A stretch of DNA of 64,000 nt. Source: Paenibacillus sp. FJAT-26967. Lineage in GTDB: Bacteria; Bacillota; Bacilli; Paenibacillales; NBRC-103111. Under the pieces are notes generated by a model. It made no database searches, was not told the DNA's origin, and worked only from the letters and a program-made list of their open reading frames with translations. Made by a program: the position numbers and the translations under genes. The stretch covers positions 187,536 through 251,535 of the forward strand of contig NZ_LMXH01000001.1 of NCBI RefSeq assembly GCF_001541095.1, given 5' to 3'. Shown one piece after another: positions 52,810 to 60,619 of the stretch. How positions within the stretch are numbered: the stretch's first letter is position 1; each line of letters starts with the position of its first letter.

Positions 52810-54048
52810 CTACGGCTCTACAATCGATCCTACAAACAGCCACGCGCCTGTCTGGCGATCCTCAATCGCGATGAAGAACGGACGGTCCACTTTCAAGTCG
52901 AAAGGATCCCGGGGCGGATCGAGTGATACCTTTTCTACACCGACAACGGTTGCAGCCGCAGCTTCTGTGCCCTTCTCATTCACTTCGATAAAGCTTTTGT
53001 GCGTGACCTGTCCGATAAACAAGTTTGGAGGCGTGGCAGCAATTCGGCTAAGATCAGCTTGGAGAGGATCGAACGGAATTTTCATTCCCATTTTCTCCAA
53101 GCTTTCAATAAGTGATTTTCCATACTCGGCTTTAAAGCGGGGTATGCGGATTTGTCCGGAACTTTTCTTGAATGGCTTCTGAAGCTGAGAAGGATCTTGC
53201 CATATCTTCTCCTGCAGAGCCTGGAGCGTTGATTGTTCATCCGGCAGTACGACCAGCAGATCCATCTGCCCTTCCCCATAAGGCAGTCGTACGGCTTCAT
53301 AATCCTCTGTTTTCACATACTCGTAAGAGCCCTGCTGAGACATCATTTTAACGGTTTTTGAGGAACCGTTCTTCTTTTTGAATAAATCATCTTTTGTATC
53401 TGCTGTACGAAACTTTTGCGTCCATCCGCCCTTGAAGTAAACGGCATTAACCAGAAACATGACATCACTGGGGTTTACCTGCGCGAGCAGATTCGGAATT
53501 TTCTCTTTGGTCTGCTGCTCAACCCATTTGTTGATGGTCCGGACTGTCTTGTCGGAATCGCCAAAATCCAATTCTTCCGCTTTAGCCCCGTAGTAGGTTT
53601 TATTGGTGTCGAGAAAATCTTTTTTGAAGGAAAAATCTTTGCGAAGCCACATTGAATTAGCTATATGGACGTCTACGCCTTTTCCCGTTTTTTGCAAAAG
53701 AGTGTTCAAGGTCTGATTTCCCCGATTAATCTCGTCATCGCTCATTCCCTGCCAGCCCAGTACCGAGGCAATTTGTTCTTTGGTAGTGCCGCTGCTGCCG
53801 TTGTAGGTCATGCCCAGCGCCATGGAGATGCTGAGAGGAGAAAGCAGCAAGTTGACATCGGGGTCCTGGAGAGCGAGCTGCTTATGAATCTGCAATCCAA
53901 AAGTGTTCGCTGCCTTCACTACTTTTATATCGAGATTGGAGGCTGTCTCCTGACGTTCTTGTACAGATATTCGGGGCTGGGCCGACAGGGAACAGGAGCT
54001 GAGCAGGCTGATGACAATGAAGCCCGCTGCCAGTTTAGTGAATGTCAA
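52810..54048 (-). CDS. serpin-family serine protease inhibitor, lipoprotein
   Basis: This 412-residue protein has a lipoprotein signal (lipobox LLSSC, mature from Cys19) and the full serpin fold: NLLLSPLSISMALGMTYNGSSGTTKEQI, VMFLVNAVYFKGGWTQKF, RIPRFKAEY and the C-terminal signature DRPFFIAIEDRQTGAWLFVG. The reactive-centre loop starts at about residue 358 with EKGTEAAAAT, an intact inhibitory hinge of small residues. By spacing to alpha-1-antitrypsin P1 would be Val374 (P2 Lys). The protein would sit on the outer face of the membrane and trap exogenous proteases. Single-gene unit. Confidence 0.93.
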   Translation of the reverse strand: MTFTKLAAGFIVISLLSSCSLSAQPRISVQERQETASNLDIKVVKAANTFGLQIHKQLALQDPDVNLLLSPLSISMALGMTYNGSSGTTKEQIASVLGWQGMSDDEINRGNQTLNTLLQKTGKGVDVHIANSMWLRKDFSFKKDFLDTNKTYYGAKAEELDFGDSDKTVRTINKWVEQQTKEKIPNLLAQVNPSDVMFLVNAVYFKGGWTQKFRTADTKDDLFKKKNGSSKTVKMMSQQGSYEYVKTEDYEAVRLPYGEGQMDLLVVLPDEQSTLQALQEKIWQDPSQLQKPFKKSSGQIRIPRFKAEYGKSLIESLEKMGMKIPFDPLQADLSRIAATPPNLFIGQVTHKSFIEVNEKGTEAAAATVVGVEKVSLDPPRDPFDLKVDRPFFIAIEDRQTGAWLFVGSIVEP

Positions 54049-54323
54049 AATGATCTAACCCTCCATTATTGTGTGAGTGTGATGTACATGCTTAGACGCG
54101 GCTTTTCTGGTAAATGTTTCAATAAAGATAGTTTGGAAAAGGCTCTTTCATATACACAGCTTCTGTAGCGGTGACTGTAACAGCCTGTATACATACATAC
54201 CGGTTATCCGTGTTCATCTGTAAAAGGGGAAAAAGCAAACGGAGAACCTACTCTTTTTGTTATTCCAAATTCTTCTATAATCAGACTTAGCCGGTCACTT
54301 CAAATAGAAAAGGGGTTTGACGC

Positions 54324-54515
54324 ATGTTTCCTCATTATTATTTTCTGGAAAAAGAAATGGAGCAGCACAATCGGGATCGAGACCGCAAGCTTCGTGATTA
54401 CAATCGGATAGGCAGATTTCTTCATGCTAGGCGTCAAAAAGAAACCGGGACAGCGGATCAGATGAAGGATATGCATACGAAAGATGTACCAACGAAATCC
54501 AGACCCGTCTTATAA
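54324..54515 (+). CDS. small hypothetical protein, highly charged
   Basis: This 63-residue protein is rich in Lys, Arg, Asp and His with the N-terminal MFPHYYFLEKEMEQHNRDRDRKLRDY. No family is recognised. AAAAGGGG lies before the ATG. Its own promoter region (54049-54323) has a TATAAT at about 54280. It may bind nucleic acids, but this is a guess from the charge. Confidence 0.5.
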   Translation: MFPHYYFLEKEMEQHNRDRDRKLRDYNRIGRFLHARRQKETGTADQMKDMHTKDVPTKSRPVL

Positions 54516-54635
54516 ATCGGGACTTGAGCGCCTAAGGAAACATCATATATCCCCGAAGCCCGTCATAGGATGTACAGATAGGCAGCGTGTCCTCATCCGG
54601 ATGCGTAACTGTTAATCTCAGGGGGAGTGTGGACC

Positions 54636-54911
54636 ATGAAAGGATTAAAAAACGTCATTTATATGAGTCTGGCGCTGGGAATGCTGCTGTATTCCGTGCC
54701 GCAGCTTAACATCGGAGAAGGGTTTACCCTGCCAACGGTCGCCGGAGTGGTTTGGATCTGTTTTGCACTGCTGGTCATCGCAGCTCATCTGCATGAGCTT
54801 CTGGGTGTCGACGAGGAAACGCGTCAGGACCTGGTCCGTGTCAAGCGTATGAAAAGATGGCAGAACGAGCAGAAAATCCAAGGGAAAAAACAGCTGGGGC
54901 TTCGGAAATAA
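54636..54911 (+). CDS. small membrane protein
   Basis: This 91-residue protein has two hydrophobic segments (VIYMSLALGMLLYSVPQL and PTVAGVVWICFALLVIAAHL) and a basic tail (RVKRMKRWQNEQK). GGGGGAG at 8 bases supports ATG 54636. The sequence does not match YtpI, although the gene lies near ytoI. Function unknown. Confidence 0.55.
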   Translation: MKGLKNVIYMSLALGMLLYSVPQLNIGEGFTLPTVAGVVWICFALLVIAAHLHELLGVDEETRQDLVRVKRMKRWQNEQKIQGKKQLGLRK

Positions 54912-55069
54912 CAGGGAACTGCCTTATGTTTCGGGTTTACTTAGTCCGGTATGACCCTTTATTTTTCATAAAAAAGGAAATGGTGCCGCTCTGAACTTTT
55001 CGTTTGGTTCGTGTTCGTCTATAATGATACTAACAGACTAATACAGAGAACCGGACGGGGGTAATACAG

Positions 55070-56407
55070 TTGGATGAAACCGGAATGGAGACTTTAACCA
55101 AGCATGAGCAAATTCTCCGTTTTATAGAAAGCTTGAAGATAGGCAGTAAGATCAGCGTCCGCAAAATTGCCGATCAGCTGGAAGTCAGTGAGGGGACCGC
55201 TTACCGCGCCATTAAAGAAGCCGAGAATCAGGGGCTTGTCAGCACGAAGGAACGCGTGGGTACAGTAAGAGTCGGCAAGCGCGAGCGGCGCAACATCGAC
55301 AAGCTTACCTTCGAAGAAGTGGTGAATATCGTAGATGGTGAAGTGCTGGGCGGCATGAACGGCCTAGATAAAACGCTCCATAAATTTGTCATTGGAGCTA
55401 TGGAATTAGACGCGATGCTTCGCTATGTGGAAGCGGGCTCTCTGCTTATCGTGGGCAACCGGGAAGAGGCCCACGAGATGGCGCTTCAGCATGGGGCGGG
55501 GGTGCTGATTACGGGAGGATTTCATACGAGCCAGGAAATGACGAAGCTGGCCGATAAGCTGGAGCTTCCAATTATTTCGAGCAGTTATGATTCGTTCACA
55601 GTGGCTTCGATGATTAATCGAGCTATCTATGACCGGCTGATCAAGAAGAAAATTCTTCTTGTTGAAGATATTCTTACATCGAACCCGCATGTGTTTGCGC
55701 TGAAGTCGAACAGTACGGTCAAGGAATGGCGGGCGCTTGTGGAAGAAACGGGACACAGCCGCTTTCCGGTTACGGATGAGTGGAACCGCGTGATTGGACT
55801 TGTAGCGCCGAAGGATATGCTGGGGGCCGAATCCGATCAGACGGTGGACCGTTTAATGACGCGCAACCCGCTTACGGCGGGTCCTCTTACTTCGGTAGCT
55901 TCTGCAGCCCATATGATGGTCTGGGAAGGCATCGAGCTGCTGCCTGTCGTGGATGGTAACCGCAAAATGCTGGGGATTATCAATCGGAACGATGTGCTTA
56001 AAGCGATGCAGTACATTCAGAAACAGCCGCAGAATGGCGAGACATTCGAAGATTTGATATGGGGAAGATTCGAGGAATTCCGGGATGAGCAGGGCAATGT
56101 GGTGTTCAAGGGTACGATTACTCCGCAAATGACCAATCATCTGGGAACCGTATCCGAGGGTGTTTTGACGACACTCATGACAGAGGCCGCTTATCGTGTG
56201 GTACAAACGGTAAAGAAAGGCGACCTTGTCATGGATAATATGTCTACTTATTTCATTAAGCCGGTTCAGATGGAAAGCGAGATCCAGATCCGCCCGAATA
56301 TTCTGGAGGTGAGCCGGAAGTTCGGTAAGATCGATGTGCAAATCTATCACGCCGGCACTTTAGTATGCAGAGCGATGCTGACGGCTCAATTTATAGACGG
56401 GGTTTAA
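55070..56407 (+). CDS. ytoI: YtoI: HTH-DRTGG-CBS-thioesterase domain protein
   Basis: This 445-residue multidomain protein has an N-terminal winged-helix (EQILRFIESLKIGSKISVRKIADQLEVSEGTAYRAIKEAENQGLV), a DRTGG domain (~80-185), a CBS pair (~195-315) with RFPVTDEWNRVIG, and a C-terminal hotdog-fold thioesterase-like domain (~330-440). This domain order is specific to YtoI of Bacillus and Paenibacillus. It may sense adenine nucleotides; function unknown. TTG start after GGGGGTAA. It is convergent and overlaps the ytpI gene end by 4 bases. Confidence 0.9.
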   Translation: MDETGMETLTKHEQILRFIESLKIGSKISVRKIADQLEVSEGTAYRAIKEAENQGLVSTKERVGTVRVGKRERRNIDKLTFEEVVNIVDGEVLGGMNGLDKTLHKFVIGAMELDAMLRYVEAGSLLIVGNREEAHEMALQHGAGVLITGGFHTSQEMTKLADKLELPIISSSYDSFTVASMINRAIYDRLIKKKILLVEDILTSNPHVFALKSNSTVKEWRALVEETGHSRFPVTDEWNRVIGLVAPKDMLGAESDQTVDRLMTRNPLTAGPLTSVASAAHMMVWEGIELLPVVDGNRKMLGIINRNDVLKAMQYIQKQPQNGETFEDLIWGRFEEFRDEQGNVVFKGTITPQMTNHLGTVSEGVLTTLMTEAAYRVVQTVKKGDLVMDNMSTYFIKPVQMESEIQIRPNILEVSRKFGKIDVQIYHAGTLVCRAMLTAQFIDGV

Positions 56408-56700
56408 CGGGACATCCGGTTAAAATAAGCATAATTGCGAATTCCGGCAAATAAATTAAAGAGGCCAAGCAGCATGCAGACCGTACCGAAAACTCGGCGT
56501 GTGGCCGTGTCGGACATAAAGAAAAGCTGCGTAATGGCAATGACGATAAGCATCAATCCCATGCTGATGTTCATCAGAGCGGTATTGATGCCCTTTTGTT
56601 TCGGATCGGTTTGACGGCGAGAACGGAAGCTGAAGATAACCGAGAATAGAAGCGTAATGAAGATCAGGACAGATAATGCAATTTGTATCGTTTCGAGCAT
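56404..56700 (-). CDS. ytpI: YtpI-family membrane protein
   Basis: This 98-residue protein has three hydrophobic segments (IALSVLIFITLLFSVIFSF, ALMNISMGLMLIVIAITQLFF, FGTVCMLLGLFNLFAGI) and the basic loop RSRRQTDPKQKG, in agreement with YtpI. In B. subtilis ytpI neighbours ytoI and, from memory, nrnA and ytrHI. Here ytpI meets the quorum-sensing cluster instead. Confidence 0.85.
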   Translation of the reverse strand: MLETIQIALSVLIFITLLFSVIFSFRSRRQTDPKQKGINTALMNISMGLMLIVIAITQLFFMSDTATRRVFGTVCMLLGLFNLFAGIRNYAYFNRMSR

Positions 56701-56874
56701 CTAATAAAATCCCCCTATTGAGCGTTTTGCTTTAACTGTACCGACTTTCCGGGCAAAAAGCAACGAAGCCGGGGCCTTGTAGGCAGCCGGCTCTATCCAT
56801 AAAAGAAGGAAAGAAATTTATTAATGTAGAACTATGAACTGACAAGGTTCAATAAACGACTTCATAACAGCATT

Positions 56875-57027
56875 CTAAGCAGGATAGTTTTTTATCTCTA
56901 GTTTCTTTTTTAAACTTTCCCAGGAGGAGTTGAGCTGTACATACGGTACCTCGACTGCTTCAAATTTTTCAACTAACGCGTCCTTAAGCAGATCCTCAAA
57001 ATGGCTATCGAATTGATACTGGGTCAT
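56875..57027 (-). CDS. 50-residue small protein, candidate output of the ComP/ComA-like circuit
   Basis: This unlisted gene is too short for typical ORF cut-offs. TAGGAG 8 bases before ATG 57027 supports translation. The product is acidic in its first half (FDSHFEDLLKDALVEKFE) with a helix-friendly centre and VPYVQLNSSWESLKKKLEIK at the end; no signal peptide or membrane segment. I recognise no family; the VPxxxxxSW..L pattern recalls the N-terminus of some anti-sigma factors. Upstream are two or three dyads resembling ComA boxes (57114-57151 and 57267-57282) and a weak -10 (TAATAT at 57075-57080). In B. subtilis a ComA-activated small gene, degQ, is next to comQ; homology is not claimed. Confidence 0.6.
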   Translation of the reverse strand: MTQYQFDSHFEDLLKDALVEKFEAVEVPYVQLNSSWESLKKKLEIKNYPA

Positions 57028-57113
57028 AAAGAACACTCCTAAGCTCTAAACTATGGATAATATTGTATACTTTTATATTATCTTTAAAAGCTTACATATT
57101 CAGCGCAATTTTG

Positions 57114-57282
57114 TTTCGCTACCATGCAAATTCATCTGCACTCTTGTGCAACCGGATAAACATGGTATGGGGTTATATTTTCCTATCATATAGGGACACA
57201 ATTAGGTCCTAATGTCTCAAAGTATGTAGTTAGACTTAAAGGATCGGGTTGAATGCGCATTTTCTGCTGCGTTTGAGCGCAA
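57114..57282 (-). promoter_or_regulatory. ComA-box-like dyads upstream of the small gene
   Basis: Read on the minus strand: TTGCGC-TCAA-ACGCAG (57267-57282), TTGCAC-AAGA-GTGCAG (57136-57151) and a weaker TTGCAT-GGTA-GCGAAA (57114-57129). All fit the spacing of the B. subtilis ComA box TTGCGG-N4-CCGCAA, with 9, 8 and 8 of 12 matching bases. The last two are 22 bases apart, two helical turns. The weak -35 of the promoter below fits activation. Confidence 0.45.
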
Positions 57283-57302
57283 ATTCAAGGTTAGGGGCAA
57301 AC

Positions 57303-57353
57303 AAAAAAGATTGCGTATCCGTAATTAAGCGGATAGGCAATCTTTTTGTTTTT
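57303..57353. terminator. bidirectional intrinsic terminator
   Basis: AAAAAGATTGCGTATCC and GGATAGGCAATCTTTTT form a long stem with A/T runs on both sides. It ends the minus-strand 55-codon gene and insulates the 50-codon gene's promoter. Confidence 0.85.
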
Positions 57354-57372
57354 TGCTATGATGTGGATAGGT

Positions 57373-57540
57373 TTACCACATTAAATATCTAACTTCTGGC
57401 TTCTCGCTAATTACGGCTTTCTGCAAGGATGCCACTTCGAGTTTAGACAAAGATGTGGAGGATGAGGATACCGAATTGGAACTTACTGCTTCTTTGACCG
57501 CTTGCTTAAGTTCACGGGACCATAGTACTGCCGTTTGCAT
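57373..57540 (-). CDS. candidate ComX-type pheromone precursor (55 residues, C-terminal Trp)
   Basis: An unlisted gene divergent from comP. ATG 57540 follows GAGAGGTG at 6 bases. The 55-residue product equals ComX in length. Its N-terminal half is helix-forming (WSRELKQAVKEAVSS), a serine-rich middle follows, and the C-terminus is SEKPEVRYLMW with Trp55 last. ComX precursors carry the prenylated Trp near the C-terminus, usually third from last; here it is the final residue, which is unusual. The ComQ-like enzyme is encoded in the same cluster. The region upstream (57541-57621) is a divergent promoter region shared with comP. Peptide function is inferred from position, size and Trp. Confidence 0.55.
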   Translation of the reverse strand: MQTAVLWSRELKQAVKEAVSSNSVSSSSTSLSKLEVASLQKAVISEKPEVRYLMW

Positions 57541-57621
57541 GACAGACACCTCTCTTTAAGAAGGATATATAACTTATTTCCTATATTACCTTAAAATCTT
57601 TCACTCGAAAAGGCGGATTTT

Positions 57622-59949
57622 ATGAAAATCAATAAAAAATGGTTGATCTTGTTTTTATTAGTCATCATCTTCCTGCAAATATGGAGCTTAAGAGTAGCTT
57701 ATCGCTATCCCTATTTAGGTATTTTGCTTGAACAGAATGCAAATAAACAGTGGTATATCTCACAATTAGAAAAAGTAAGTATAGGGGACCGGATTGGTTT
57801 TCACACTAAAGATATTATTCTAAGTATTGATGGAAAAGAACCTGCAGAACATTTTACAGTTAAAAAATATTACAGTATAGAGCAGGCCGATGAAATTAAA
57901 ATTCTTCGGGACGGTAAAGAATTATTGTTTGTAACAAGAGATCATGCCACCTCAATGACTATTGATATTCTTTCTTTATTAGGTGAAATAATTGCTTTGT
58001 TATTCGCTTATTTCTTGTTCAGCCGACAATCTAATTCGAAATCAGCCTTTATGCTCTCCGCTGTATTTCTTAATATTGCTCTTATATTTATGTGTTTAGG
58101 AGCGTCCATTCGAATAGATATTTTGGCGAAAGGGATGATAACAAGTTTAGTGGCTTGTCTGCCCTTTGTATTTTTACATTTCTTAATTACTTTCTTTAAA
58201 GAGAAATCTAGTTTGAATATATCTACTAAATTCATGAAATATGTCTATATGACCTTAACATTATCTTCTTTCCTTCAATTGGGCATGTTTCTGCCGGACA
58301 TTAATATCGGGTTCTACAAAACAATTTATTACGGAACGATGTTTATATTTGTAATCGGGTTTTTACTGAATATATATTGGCTCGGCTATCTCTACAATAA
58401 ATACCGCAAAACAAATGATTACTTATTTACGGTTATCAAAACGGTCATCATAGCGCTGACGATTTCATTCTTCCCGCTCGTTTTCCTGACATTCATCCCA
58501 AGAATCGTATTCCAGCAGGAATTAGCTTTTTCCTACTACAGCGGTTGGTTTGTACTCGTATTTCCAGTCGTTTTCGGTTATCTGATTATGTCCAAGCAGT
58601 TGTATGACTTGGATATTATCCTAAGAAGAATTTATTCCACAGCCGTTATTTCGATTCTTCCGAGTGTTGTGCTGGTTGCTGTGAACTACTTTATTTTCCA
58701 GAAAGATGCCAGCGTCAAGCATTTGGTAATCAGTTTCACTACGACCATGGTTGTCCTGACCTTCGTTACTTACTCCCTGGAGTATTTTGCGACGAGGCTG
58801 GAGAAGATCATGTTCCCTAGGAAATATCACTTGCAGAACTCGCTTAAGAAAATTGCCACAGACCTCGGCAGCATTACCAATTTCCGTGAGTTAAAAGACA
58901 TTGTTCTCGTGGATATCGTCGATACGCTGCAGGTATTCGGGGGTGCTATCGTCATTCAGTACGCATCCGGAAATCTGGAAATTATCAGCGAAGGAAACAT
59001 TGACGAGAAGGAAGTTAAACGGCGGTTTATTTCGAATGACTGGTTTGACTCGGAGTATACGAGAACGTTAATCAAGGGTCATGAGGAGTATATTTCCTAT
59101 CTGGTTCTGACTAAGAAGAAGACGAATACGTTTATGAACCGGGAAGAAAATCAGTGGCTGAATTTGATTATCTCATATTTATCCGTCAGCCTGGAGAATT
59201 TGTATCTGATCCGCAAGCTGAACATGAAACTGCTGGAGCTCGCATCCGAGCTTCCTAATCAGGAAGGCTCTTCCGATTATGTCTGGTTCCGTAAAACGAT
59301 GTTCGATCTGCAGGAAAAGGAACGTACCCGGATTGCAACCGATCTTCACGACACGACTATGCAGGACATCTTTTTCGTCCAGAGGAAGCTTAAGAATCTG
59401 CAGAAGCAGATGTTGAATCCGGATGACCACCGTCTGCTCAAAGATATTTTGAATCATCTGGAGCTTATTAATATGAACCTCCGGCAGTGCTGTTTTGAAC
59501 TGAATCCGTATTTGCTCAAGAACATAGGACTTGTCCGTGCGCTTCAGAATCTGGTAGATACGGAGTCAAGCATGGGAGACTATGAGATTCAGTTCAGCAC
59601 AGAGGGCAAAACAACGGCTATGGAAAATCTCGATTATGATGCCAAACGCCATATTTTCCGGGTGATCCAGGAGTTAATCACGAATGCCAAGAAGCATTCA
59701 CAGGCCAGCAGGTTGTTCATCCAGCTGCGTGCAAGCGGAGAGGAAGTTGTTATCCATTACGAAGACGATGGCGTTGGCTTTCAGCAGGAACTGGCAGGAC
59801 GCAAAACAGTTGGCCGTTCGGGCATGGGCCTGGAACAGATGAAAGGCCGTGTGCTGCATTTGAACGGTAACTTTCGAATGGACACCATGTCAGGCAAAGG
59901 CGTCGAGGTTACGATTCACATCCCAATAAAGGAGGGCTTACTGACATGA
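57622..59949 (+). CDS. comP: ComP-like sensor histidine kinase
   Basis: This 775-residue sensor has a close match in layout to B. subtilis ComP (769). TM1 (7-25) is followed by a PDZ-like extracellular loop (~45-105; SIGDRIGFHTKDIILSIDGKEP), then about seven more membrane segments to ~395. The linker contains LDIILRRIYSTAVISILPSV. The C-terminal HisKA_3 domain has the phosphorylated H576 (ATDLHDTTMQDIFF), and HATPase has NAKKHSQASRLF and HYEDDGVGF. It would bind the ComX-type peptide outside and phosphorylate the ComA-like regulator. Its stop overlaps the comA start (ATGA). The 5' part is AT-richer than the kinase part. Confidence 0.9.
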   Translation: MKINKKWLILFLLVIIFLQIWSLRVAYRYPYLGILLEQNANKQWYISQLEKVSIGDRIGFHTKDIILSIDGKEPAEHFTVKKYYSIEQADEIKILRDGKELLFVTRDHATSMTIDILSLLGEIIALLFAYFLFSRQSNSKSAFMLSAVFLNIALIFMCLGASIRIDILAKGMITSLVACLPFVFLHFLITFFKEKSSLNISTKFMKYVYMTLTLSSFLQLGMFLPDINIGFYKTIYYGTMFIFVIGFLLNIYWLGYLYNKYRKTNDYLFTVIKTVIIALTISFFPLVFLTFIPRIVFQQELAFSYYSGWFVLVFPVVFGYLIMSKQLYDLDIILRRIYSTAVISILPSVVLVAVNYFIFQKDASVKHLVISFTTTMVVLTFVTYSLEYFATRLEKIMFPRKYHLQNSLKKIATDLGSITNFRELKDIVLVDIVDTLQVFGGAIVIQYASGNLEIISEGNIDEKEVKRRFISNDWFDSEYTRTLIKGHEEYISYLVLTKKKTNTFMNREENQWLNLIISYLSVSLENLYLIRKLNMKLLELASELPNQEGSSDYVWFRKTMFDLQEKERTRIATDLHDTTMQDIFFVQRKLKNLQKQMLNPDDHRLLKDILNHLELINMNLRQCCFELNPYLLKNIGLVRALQNLVDTESSMGDYEIQFSTEGKTTAMENLDYDAKRHIFRVIQELITNAKKHSQASRLFIQLRASGEEVVIHYEDDGVGFQQELAGRKTVGRSGMGLEQMKGRVLHLNGNFRMDTMSGKGVEVTIHIPIKEGLLT

Positions 59950-60569
59950 ATAATATACAGCAGATCCTGATTGTAGATGACCACCCCGCCATGGCTTACG
60001 GGACGAAATTCATTCTTGAGCAGGAAAAAGATATTCAGGTTGTGGGTGTAGCTAACAGCGGGGAAAGCGGTATCGAAATGATGATGCAGCTGAAGCCTTC
60101 CATTATTTTTCTCGATTTTCACCTGCCGGATTTAACAGGGATGGAAGTCGCAGTCAAGATGAGGGAAATAGATGAAACGATTCAAATTGTTATTTTCACG
60201 GGAATTGATTATATGCCGATTCTGAATAATCTGCTCGATCTGGGTGTATGCGGCATTATGTCCAAAGATTCAAGCGAGGAGCAGATCCGCAATATGATGC
60301 GTTCTTTAAAAGAAGGCCAGACGGTTATTCCTATATCGCTGCTGCATCAATTACGGCTGAGCCAGCCGGAGGATGATATGTCGAGTTTGACCGACGAGGA
60401 AATCAATATCATGAACCAGATTGTAAAAGGGGCGACCAACGAGCAGATTGCCGATGAAATTCATATGAGCAAGCGTTCCGTAGATAACTACGTGCGCAAA
60501 ATATATGATAAGTTCGGAGTGAAATCACGCGCCCAAGCCATCGAGAAATTCATACAGATGAAGCGTTAA
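59946..60569 (+). CDS. comA: ComA-like response regulator (REC-LuxR HTH)
   Basis: This 207-residue regulator has a receiver domain (1-~120) with acidic pocket D11-D12, phosphorylation site D57 (FLDFHLPDLTGMEV), T84-type Thr and a conserved Lys (MSKDSSEEQ). The LuxR-type helix-turn-helix (~145-205; LTDEEINIMNQIVKGATNEQIADEIHMSKRSVDNYVRKIYDKFGVKSRAQAI) follows. It shares DDHPA..GTKFIL with ComA. Translationally coupled to the kinase gene. It probably binds the ComA-box-like dyads upstream of the 50-codon gene, an inference. Confidence 0.9.
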   Translation: MNNIQQILIVDDHPAMAYGTKFILEQEKDIQVVGVANSGESGIEMMMQLKPSIIFLDFHLPDLTGMEVAVKMREIDETIQIVIFTGIDYMPILNNLLDLGVCGIMSKDSSEEQIRNMMRSLKEGQTVIPISLLHQLRLSQPEDDMSSLTDEEINIMNQIVKGATNEQIADEIHMSKRSVDNYVRKIYDKFGVKSRAQAIEKFIQMKR

Positions 60570-60619
60570 GCGTTAGAGTATAGAAGCGACATATCTACAA
60601 TCCGAAAAGGCGGTGCCGC

